Assembly: GCF_001425265.1 (NCBI RefSeq)
Contig: NZ_LMEC01000022.1
Location: 157,217-221,216 of the forward strand
Origin: Massilia sp. Root418
GTDB lineage: Bacteria; Pseudomonadota; Gammaproteobacteria; Burkholderiales; Burkholderiaceae_D
DNA length: 64,000 nucleotides
Direction: 5' to 3'
The notes beneath the pieces were generated by a model. It had not been told where the DNA came from. It did no database searches and worked only from the letters and a program-made list of their open reading frames with translations. Shown piece by piece: positions 57,904 to 64,000 of the stretch; the first letter of the stretch is position 1; every line of letters starts with the position of its first letter. The position numbers and the translations under genes are program-made.

Positions 57904-60054
57904 TCACGCCAATGCCTGCTCGCTTGCTTTCGGCACCGTCGCTTTGGAAATCAAAACGCTGTCACGACCCGCGTAAATTTTCCTGAATCGCAGATAGCCA
58001 GCCCGCCCGGAGAGCCCGTAGCTATCCCAACTCGAGTCAAACGGTTCCCGTCCAACTGTCAGCATGCGAGGCGTCTGCTGCGTCTTCGCGTATTCCGCAG
58101 CGACGCGGCGCTGATCATCCGTCAAGCCATCTTTCATTGGCTGAAACGGTTGGTAGCCAACGCCTGACCTCCTGCCATACATCCTCGTCATTAAGGCCTG
58201 ATTGTCGGCTGCAAGCTTTGATTCCCGCTCGTTGTACTCCGCGACGCGCTTGCGAGTCTTCTCCCAGGCGGCAAGCTTCTTCTTCAGCTCCGGCTCATTG
58301 TCCGGATTGCCGGGAATGAGCTTGAACCATGCCCTGGAGTCATGCACGTAGTCGTCGAAGAAGCTGAGCGTGGAAGCCGGCAACGGTGGCGCGCTGTCCC
58401 ACCATGTTGCGATTTCCTCCCATTCGTTCTCATGCTCGTTGTCAAAGCCGGGCGCCTGAGGCTTAGGCTTGAACCCTTTACCCTGCTCTTTACGCCAAGC
58501 GTCAAACGCCGCGATCTCTTGTTCAAACTCCAGATTCGCACTGTGCAAATCGTTCTTGTCGAAGTTACTCGCGCGCAGGAAACTGGCGCTCTGCTCGCGC
58601 GGTGCTTTGCCAGTCGCGCGGCGGGCTTTATGCCACAAAATATGATGCTTTCCCTGCTCCCGCATGATGGCTGTGAGCGAGCCTTGCTTCACTTTGCAGC
58701 TGGCCAGATAGGCGTTCAAGGCTTGAATGGTTTTGGGATCAACCGTAAAACGCGCCTTGGCGACATCGCTTGCGAATTCAAGTTTGAGCGGCACACCGGC
58801 CAAGCGCGCTTCGCGGTACATGTACAGCAGTGGAATCCTGGCCAGCATGTCGCCACCCATCGGGTCGGTGCCCCGTCCTTGCTCCTTCGGACAGTAACCG
58901 CAGCCGAGATCCGAATGCACGCCGGGGATAACAATCTCATCGCACCCGGCAGGCATGGCATCACCCACCGCGATGGAATCCAGGGGAAAACTACGCCGGA
59001 TCTCGTGGGCGGCGACCAAATGTACGCAGCGTATGCCTTCCGGAATTCGCAGGCTTTGGTCAGCATCGGCCCAGGCGCCGTGGCCATCAAAAAGCTTGCC
59101 GAGAAGGCTGTTGCCCAAGGTATTGCCAGCACCGATGGAGGCGACCGTGTCAAACAGCCCGAGGAAATCGAACGCCACTTCGAAGCCACCCAGCGTCATG
59201 GCACCATCCCGTCCGCAGAGCTCAGCATCAAGCTTGCACAAAGCCATAAGCCAGTTCGTAAAAGCTCGCGCCTGGGTGGCGCCTCGGGAGAAGCCAAAAA
59301 TCGAAATGAAGATCTTTTTCACTGCCGCTGGCGCAATTTTGGCGGGCCTGCCGCTCTTTTTGTCCGGCCAATGCTGCTTGACCGCCAAATGCAAGCGCTT
59401 CAGTATTTTTTCGAACTCAAGCCTGGTTTTGCCGTACTTCTCGTCATTAGGCCCTTTGGGTTGGAACACATGGCGTTTAGCCATCAGGCGCCGGTGCTCG
59501 CGCTCCAGCGCAATCTGGCCGAGCAGGTACTTGGCTTCATCAGAGGGTATAAGCGGTGCCTTATAAAAGTAGCTGTGCACACTGTTGATCGCTTGGATCA
59601 AGCCCCACAGAATGCGTGCTTCCCCCTTGTAGCCAGCAGCCGCGCCACGGGTCTGCTCGGCCCCTTCACCACTGTCATTCACCTGCGTAAATGGAGAGGC
59701 AACACCTGGGATATAGATTTTGAAAAAGTGCCCGAGATCATGGCCTGGAATGACCATTTCCTTGTCCAATTTATCAGGCAGTACGCCCGGCACGCCTCTG
59801 CCCGGATAGCAGTCGTACAGGCGGGCGACGTTCGAATGATTCTTCCCAGCTTCAGCCTGCACATAATTGTTCTTGGTACCATCGAAGAAGAATCCAAAGA
59901 ATAAGTTCGTTTTACAACCATCACCCTTAATTGGCAATTCGCGGGGTTCCAACACGTTTCGAATTGTTCCTCGATCACTCTTGCTAAAGAACTCGTTGAA
60001 ATTCGACGCGCGATCAAAGGAACTGGGAACTATAGGGCACAATTGTATGCTCAT
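57904..60054 (-). CDS. tle1: T6SS phospholipase effector Tle1 (DUF2235)
   Basis: A 716-residue alpha/beta-hydrolase of the Tle1 family, delivered through the type VI system to attack membrane phospholipids. The N-terminus has LFFGFFFDGTKNN (residues 51-63). The nucleophile motif is GFSRG with S256. Candidate triad partners are D302 (FDTVAS) and H380 (GVHSDLG). The C-terminal half (from about 470) is a variable, charged region with no family match. Its ATG overlaps the stop of the upstream DUF3304 gene by ATGA, so effector and immunity are made together. The DNA is less GC-rich than the neighbouring chromosome, which suggests transfer. Confidence 0.9.
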   Translation of the reverse strand: MSIQLCPIVPSSFDRASNFNEFFSKSDRGTIRNVLEPRELPIKGDGCKTNLFFGFFFDGTKNNYVQAEAGKNHSNVARLYDCYPGRGVPGVLPDKLDKEMVIPGHDLGHFFKIYIPGVASPFTQVNDSGEGAEQTRGAAAGYKGEARILWGLIQAINSVHSYFYKAPLIPSDEAKYLLGQIALEREHRRLMAKRHVFQPKGPNDEKYGKTRLEFEKILKRLHLAVKQHWPDKKSGRPAKIAPAAVKKIFISIFGFSRGATQARAFTNWLMALCKLDAELCGRDGAMTLGGFEVAFDFLGLFDTVASIGAGNTLGNSLLGKLFDGHGAWADADQSLRIPEGIRCVHLVAAHEIRRSFPLDSIAVGDAMPAGCDEIVIPGVHSDLGCGYCPKEQGRGTDPMGGDMLARIPLLYMYREARLAGVPLKLEFASDVAKARFTVDPKTIQALNAYLASCKVKQGSLTAIMREQGKHHILWHKARRATGKAPREQSASFLRASNFDKNDLHSANLEFEQEIAAFDAWRKEQGKGFKPKPQAPGFDNEHENEWEEIATWWDSAPPLPASTLSFFDDYVHDSRAWFKLIPGNPDNEPELKKKLAAWEKTRKRVAEYNERESKLAADNQALMTRMYGRRSGVGYQPFQPMKDGLTDDQRRVAAEYAKTQQTPRMLTVGREPFDSSWDSYGLSGRAGYLRFRKIYAGRDSVLISKATVPKASEQALA

Positions 60055-60806
60055 GGTCGCTGCTCCTGCATGTTACGGAGGCTCTCTTTGAACCGGGCCA
60101 AAGCTGACTGATATTCACGCATCAGGTAGGCGTGATAACGTTTATCTTGCGGCCCCGAAAATCCGACTATTGACTTCGGCTCATACTTTATCGCATGCTG
60201 CCAGGCTTCTTCAGCGTGGGTAACCGGCGATTCGCGCAATTCCCGCAAAAGCTCCTCATTAAGCTCCACCGCTCCCTTCTCATGTTCTATGTATTGGTCC
60301 CACTTTACTCGGCGATACGCAAGCGAAGGAACGGGCCATCCCTTTACCTTCCCCGGCCACTTTACGTGGTTCGGCTGATAATCGCTCGACACCACGCTCA
60401 GCGCGCCGTTCGCTTCACGTAATACCCAGAGCTCACCGGCTTTGCCATCGACGTAGCTAGGCACTTCCACCACCTTGGTCTCAACGATTTCCGGCAGACT
60501 GCCGTCCGCCTTCTTTGGCAACCAGTGCCGGCCAATAATGCGTACTTGGATCCCGGGCCGCCACTTCGATGGCAGCTCATAGCAGCACATGGTTCCACCG
60601 GAGCTAAAAGGTTCGATCAGTTCACCCCCACCACTATTCTTGCTATTGGCTGGGTCCTCAATGACATAGCTAAAAGTCTGCTCGGTATAATTCACGCCGT
60701 GTATGCTCACAGGGACCGTGGGCTTTGCGCAGCCTGCCAGTAGAGGGATCACCGCCAGGCATGTCGCCAGCGCCGAAAAGTAAAGTTTCATCGATATTCC
60801 GTTCAT
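60051..60806 (-). CDS. tli1: DUF3304 lipoprotein, Tle1 immunity protein (copy 2)
   Basis: Predicted lipoprotein of 251 residues; lipobox LLAGC near residue 25. Conserved DUF3304 segments are VSIHGVNYTEQTFSYVIEDP, then GGTMCCYELPSKWRPGI and SDYQPNHVKWPGKVKGWPVP. DUF3304 proteins are the immunity partners of Tle1, placed in the periplasm where the effector acts. It overlaps tle1 by ATGA. A paralog of equal length lies directly upstream; the two are almost identical centrally and diverge at the C-terminus (after about residue 165), the part likely to contact the effector. Confidence 0.87.
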   Translation of the reverse strand: MNGISMKLYFSALATCLAVIPLLAGCAKPTVPVSIHGVNYTEQTFSYVIEDPANSKNSGGGELIEPFSSGGTMCCYELPSKWRPGIQVRIIGRHWLPKKADGSLPEIVETKVVEVPSYVDGKAGELWVLREANGALSVVSSDYQPNHVKWPGKVKGWPVPSLAYRRVKWDQYIEHEKGAVELNEELLRELRESPVTHAEEAWQHAIKYEPKSIVGFSGPQDKRYHAYLMREYQSALARFKESLRNMQEQRP

Positions 60807-60931
60807 AGATCTGCACGCCCCTTTGCTAGGGCCAACAGCGCCGCATCATCGTCGGCAAAACCGTTCGGTGCCCGGCACACCTCCACTGATCGAGGTGGCG
60901 TTCGGAACGACAACGCACCGCTTGTGCTCAT
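60803..60931 (-). pseudogene. Relic: effector start joined to a DUF4123 C-terminus
   Basis: A 42-codon frame starts at ATG 60931, overlapping the upstream immunity stop by ATGA as a live effector gene would. It begins MSTSGALSFRT and ends GFADDDAALLALAKGRADL. The latter part matches the C-terminus of the DUF4123 gene (GFGDDEAALLALAKWRADQ). At the DNA level 60801-60863 and 61678-61740 differ at about seven of 63 positions by eye. The stop overlaps the start of the second immunity gene by ATGA, exactly as the real DUF4123 gene does for the first. It is a fused leftover of an older tandem module. Confidence 0.8.
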
Positions 60932-61683
60932 GGCCGCTGCGCCTTCAGTCGACGCAATTTGTCGGTAGAACGGAGCAATCCCTCTTCGTATCGCCGGATG
61001 AGGAATGCATGGTATCGCTTATCATTCGGTCCAGTAAAGCCAACAATGGACTCGGGCCAACGCTCCTGAGCAGAGCGCCATGATTCCTCTGCACCTGTAT
61101 CCGGCGACGACTTCATTTCCCGCAGGAGGGCTTCGTACATCCGCACACCACCGGCCTCATACTCAATGGAGATATCCCATCGAGAGCGCCTATATTCAAG
61201 CGAAGGAACGGGCCAGCCCTTTACTTTGCCCGGCCACTTTGCGTGGTTCGGCTGATAATCGCTCGACACGATGCTCAGCTCGCCGTTCGCTTCACGCAAT
61301 ACCCAGAGCTCTCCTGCTTTGCCATCGACATATTCAGGTACTTCTACGACCTTGGTCTCAACGATCTCTGGCAGACTGCCATCGTCCTTCTTCGGCAACC
61401 AGTGGCGGCCGGTAACTCGCACCTGGATGCCGGGCCGCCACTTCGATGGCACCTCATAGCAACACATGGTTCCACCGGAGCTAAAAGGTTCGATCAGTTC
61501 ACCCCCGCCGATATTCTTGCTATTGGCAGGGTCCTCAATGACATAGCTAAAAGTCTGCCCGGTATAGTTCACGCCGTGGATGCTGACAGGGACCGTGCCC
61601 TTACCGCAGCCCGCCAATAGAGGGAACACGGCCAGGCACGTCGCCAGCGCCGGAAAATATGGTCTCATCGACATTTCGTTCAT
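60928..61683 (-). CDS. DUF3304 lipoprotein, Tle1 immunity protein (copy 1)
   Basis: Lipoprotein of 251 residues, paralog of the gene at 60051-60806 with the same lipobox (LLAGC) and the same DUF3304 core (VSIHGVNYTGQTFSYVIEDP). The C-terminal third differs clearly (for example RSRWDISIEYEAGGVRMYE versus RVKWDQYIEHEKGAVELNE). The start at 61683 overlaps the DUF4123 stop by ATGA. It is separated from the live effector by copy 2, so it may be an orphan immunity gene protecting against a different Tle1 allele. The longer frame to 61698 is not used in the paralog. Confidence 0.87.
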   Translation of the reverse strand: MNEMSMRPYFPALATCLAVFPLLAGCGKGTVPVSIHGVNYTGQTFSYVIEDPANSKNIGGGELIEPFSSGGTMCCYEVPSKWRPGIQVRVTGRHWLPKKDDGSLPEIVETKVVEVPEYVDGKAGELWVLREANGELSIVSSDYQPNHAKWPGKVKGWPVPSLEYRRSRWDISIEYEAGGVRMYEALLREMKSSPDTGAEESWRSAQERWPESIVGFTGPNDKRYHAFLIRRYEEGLLRSTDKLRRLKAQRP

Positions 61684-62495
61684 TGATCTGCACGCCACTT
61701 TGCCAGTGCCAGCAGCGCCGCTTCATCGTCGCCAAAACCGTCTCGCATAAGGCACTCGCCACACCAATCAAGGTGCTGCTCGCTCTCCAGCACCTCGGCA
61801 TTTGCCAAAGCCAGCGCCCGCGAAACAATCGCATGAGTTTGGGACGGCGTGCCTGGCATCGGACAACCGCGATATTTGAGCCGCGAAATAGCTTCGTCTG
61901 CTGCATTATCGTCGACCATTTTGCCAAACTGACTGTCATCGAGCTTCTGAGGCCGTTCTTTTGCCGGGTTTCCTGACGCCTCAATTTCAAGCGCATGCCA
62001 GCTCCCAGCCCGGCCAATATAACGCCAGCACGTGGCGGGACCGGCCAGTTGGCCGCGCTGCTCCAGGCTGAGCGCACCAAAAATCCCCGGCAACCGGCGC
62101 GTGTCGGGATACCTGAGATTAAACCTCTGCCCGTCGTTCTCAACGACACACCACGCCGCCAGCCGCGCAAATAGCTGCTCTTGTGTTTCGCTAGTCTCCA
62201 GTGCACTCACCATGGGCCAGCCGCTGCAGTCCTTCAGCACCCTGTGCAGCGACTCATTGCCAGACTCGTAGCGCAGAATAAACGGCGAGACATCCTGTGT
62301 CTCATGCGTACAGCTCGGTAAAGTCTCGAATAGCAAAGATATAGGCCCGTGACGTAACGCTGCTGCGAAAGCATGCCGGATTCCCGGCACAAATACGCCA
62401 TCGATCAAGAGGTACAGGTAACTGCCTTCGCTCAGGTCACTTACCCAGCGTTCCAAGTTTTCCAGGCAATCAGCTTCGAAGTTATCTATCAACAT
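61680..62495 (-). CDS. DUF4123 T6SS effector adaptor
   Basis: Protein of 271 residues with the DUF4123 pattern: SYLYLLIDGVFVPGI near the N-terminus, then FETLPSCTHETQDVSPFIL and GWPMVSALETSETQEQLFARL. Family members load effectors onto VgrG. The start at 62495, 2 bp after the vgrG stop, was chosen; the longer frame lies inside vgrG. The C-terminal end is duplicated as a relic at 60803. It overlaps the first immunity gene by ATGA. The gene order vgrG-adaptor-immunity-effector is standard for Tle cargo. Confidence 0.88.
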   Translation of the reverse strand: MLIDNFEADCLENLERWVSDLSEGSYLYLLIDGVFVPGIRHAFAAALRHGPISLLFETLPSCTHETQDVSPFILRYESGNESLHRVLKDCSGWPMVSALETSETQEQLFARLAAWCVVENDGQRFNLRYPDTRRLPGIFGALSLEQRGQLAGPATCWRYIGRAGSWHALEIEASGNPAKERPQKLDDSQFGKMVDDNAADEAISRLKYRGCPMPGTPSQTHAIVSRALALANAEVLESEQHLDWCGECLMRDGFGDDEAALLALAKWRADQ

Positions 62496-62497
62496 GC

Positions 62498-64000
62498 TTA
62501 CTCGACTGCTGTGAACGCAGAACCTGCTGCGAGGGATTTTTTTAAACACTCCAGGCAAATGCTGCTTGGGAGCGCCGGCATGGGATAGCTAAGTCGGCCC
62601 GGGCCTATGAAGCTCTTTTTCCCCGCATGTATGATGATTTTGCCCGGAGCCTGAACAGTGATGTTGCCGCCATCGATAGTGATGTTCGCGCCGCCTGCAG
62701 TGGACAAGGTGATGTGCTTGGCTGCCGCCCAGTCCACATGCGCATCGACACTGGTGAGCTGGACGTCATCGCGTGCTTGTATCTTCATGACATCGAACTG
62801 CGCCTGAAAATCCACCGCATCTTTCGCGGCGATCAGCTGCAGGCCGGTGCCCCCTTCGCCCGCCGCCACCGCGCCGCCCAGCACGCCGATGGCCTGGCCG
62901 CTGTGCATGCGCAACTGGCCGCCGGTGGTGAACTGCGTGTCGGCGCCGCTCATCACGGCGGCGGTTTCGCCGTTGGCCAGCTGGATGTCCTGTCCCGCAG
63001 TCACGCCCAGCCCCGCTTTGGCGGAGAGAGCGATCACGGCGTCCGTGCTGTGGGGAAGCTTGCTGTCGGCCGGGGCGATAGCTTTGTCGGCGGCATCGGC
63101 CCTGGCAGCGTCCAGCGCGTCGTTGGCCACCATGCCGGAGACGGCAGTGAGCATGGCGGGCAGCGGCGCGGCTTTGTCGTCCAACGTGCTGGATGCGGCC
63201 TTGGCTGGGCCGATGTGGCTGGCCAGCGCCACAGTTTCATGCTGTTTGGCCGCGGTGCTGAAGGTCTCGCCCAGCTTGGCCGCCTGCTTCATCAGGGCGA
63301 TGCCGGCAGCGTTGTCGCCTACCGGTTCGCGCGCGCCGGCCGCGTGCGACAGGCCGTAGCTGCTCACCAGCAGGCCGGCGCCAGCGCGCACGGCGCCGTA
63401 AGCATCGGTGCGCAGTTCGGCGCCTTGGCCGCGCAGGCTGCCGCGATAGTTGTCCGCGTTGTGCAGCAGGTGGCCCAGGGTCAGCTCGGTGGCGGCGTAG
63501 GTGCTTTTGAGCTGGACGCGGCCCTGCGCGTCGGTGTCGTCGAACAGCAGCTGGTTGTAGCCGCTGCCGCCGAATTCCTTGCTGCGCACGCCCCATTGCG
63601 CGGCGTTGCTGCGGTGGCCGGCCGTCTCGGCCGAGGCGCCGTGCCACAGCGGGCTGTTGCCGCTGGCAAGGTTGCCCTGGCCGGACACGGCATGGTCATG
63701 CGCCCGGCCGAAGGGCTGCGCCGCATTGCCTTGATCCGGCTGGCCGCCCGGCGTGCGTGCCACGCCGCCTTCGCCCTGGCCGTTGTACAGCGCGCCGATG
63801 ATGACGGGGCGGTCGATGTCGTTCTCCAAAAACTGCACCAGCACTTCCTGGCCGATGCGCGGCAGGAACTGGCTGCCCATGCCGCCGCCGGCCGAGCGCT
63901 GCGCCACGCGCACCCAGCAGGTGGCGTCGCCGCTGTCCTGCCAGTGGAAGCGGATGCGTACGCGGCCCAGGCGGTCGCAGTGGATTTCGTCCACGCCGTT
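62498..64000 (-). CDS. vgrG: VgrG type VI spike protein (partial, N-terminus outside the window)
   Basis: About 500 C-terminal residues are present; the frame stays open to the right edge. The gp5-like OB segment shows DRLGRVRIRFHWQDS, CWVRVAQRSAGGGMG and LPRIGQEVLVQFLENDIDRP, then VIIGALYNGQG. A DUF2345-type beta-helix follows (GKIIIHAGKK). The short tail after it contains SSICLECLKKSLAAGSAF, a Cys-x-x-Cys ending typical of many Burkholderiales VgrG proteins. It carries the Tle1 effector, loaded by the DUF4123 protein encoded next. No extra enzymatic domain is seen at the visible C-terminus. Confidence 0.95.
   Translation of the reverse strand, partial: NGVDEIHCDRLGRVRIRFHWQDSGDATCWVRVAQRSAGGGMGSQFLPRIGQEVLVQFLENDIDRPVIIGALYNGQGEGGVARTPGGQPDQGNAAQPFGRAHDHAVSGQGNLASGNSPLWHGASAETAGHRSNAAQWGVRSKEFGGSGYNQLLFDDTDAQGRVQLKSTYAATELTLGHLLHNADNYRGSLRGQGAELRTDAYGAVRAGAGLLVSSYGLSHAAGAREPVGDNAAGIALMKQAAKLGETFSTAAKQHETVALASHIGPAKAASSTLDDKAAPLPAMLTAVSGMVANDALDAARADAADKAIAPADSKLPHSTDAVIALSAKAGLGVTAGQDIQLANGETAAVMSGADTQFTTGGQLRMHSGQAIGVLGGAVAAGEGGTGLQLIAAKDAVDFQAQFDVMKIQARDDVQLTSVDAHVDWAAAKHITLSTAGGANITIDGGNITVQAPGKIIIHAGKKSFIGPGRLSYPMPALPSSICLECLKKSLAAGSAFTAVE

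Overview
The window is a stretch of high-GC, gene-dense chromosome from a Gram-negative, motile, respiratory beta-proteobacterium. Gene content and order fit the Oxalobacteraceae (Massilia, Duganella or a relative). The evidence is the rsmI-lpoA-yraN-diaA-BON block, the cbb3 oxidase cluster with its own FNR, the ybeD-lipB-lipA order, and a VgrG/Tle1 type VI secretion (T6SS) cargo module. No 16S or marker tree was available, so the genus is inference. About 69 protein genes, one tRNA-Pro and several short repeats and regulatory sites can be supported.

Layout. 1-9.7 kb: a leucine/isovalerate catabolism operon (liuB end, liuC, liuD, a ghrA-like reductase, liuE). The complete biotin operon bioA-bioF-bioD-bioB is inserted between liuC and liuD, so cofactor synthesis sits with the biotin-dependent methylcrotonyl-CoA carboxylase. 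A bidirectional terminator and tRNA-Pro(TGG) close this region. 9.9-15 kb: rsmI and the divergent lpoA-yraN-diaA-dolP-tlpA envelope/replication block. 15-21.4 kb: a truncated-hemoglobin/DUF3034 fusion, a thioesterase, a PanE-type reductase, a ParDE-like module with a frameshifted toxin, and the lipoate genes. 21.4-29.5 kb: a PspA/DUF2491/secreted-protein operon beside a lone CII-like regulator, a FecR/DUF6600 protein, and assorted membrane proteins.

29.6-45.3 kb is a microaerobic respiration region: a PAS-GGDEF-EAL protein, a MarR regulator, aerotaxis receptor, hemN, a TauE/SafE protein, ccoI, ccoS, ccoNOQP, ccoG, ccoH and, reading back toward them, fnr. Near-perfect FNR boxes precede both aer and ccoN. 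Oxygen sensing, aerotaxis, anaerobic heme synthesis, copper supply and the high-affinity oxidase are thus grouped and probably co-regulated.

45.3-57.3 kb is rich in signalling: an ECF sigma factor, an OhrR-like regulator, a 1168-residue hybrid histidine kinase, a GlxA-type regulator with an SDR enzyme, a LytS/LytTR pair divergent from a TonB-dependent receptor, and a LysR regulator. 57.2-64 kb is a T6SS cargo module read leftwards: vgrG (cut by the window edge), DUF4123 adaptor, two DUF3304 immunity lipoproteins, a Tle1 phospholipase, and a small secreted protein. A 42-codon relic between the two immunity genes records how they were duplicated.

Most notable points: the hemoglobin/outer-membrane-barrel fusion, the immunity duplication scar, the 5-bp duplication that broke the toxin gene, a short REP/BIME repeat family at four loci, and three convergent gene pairs whose stop codons interlock on CTAG. 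No CRISPR array, insertion sequence, integrase or complete prophage was seen.
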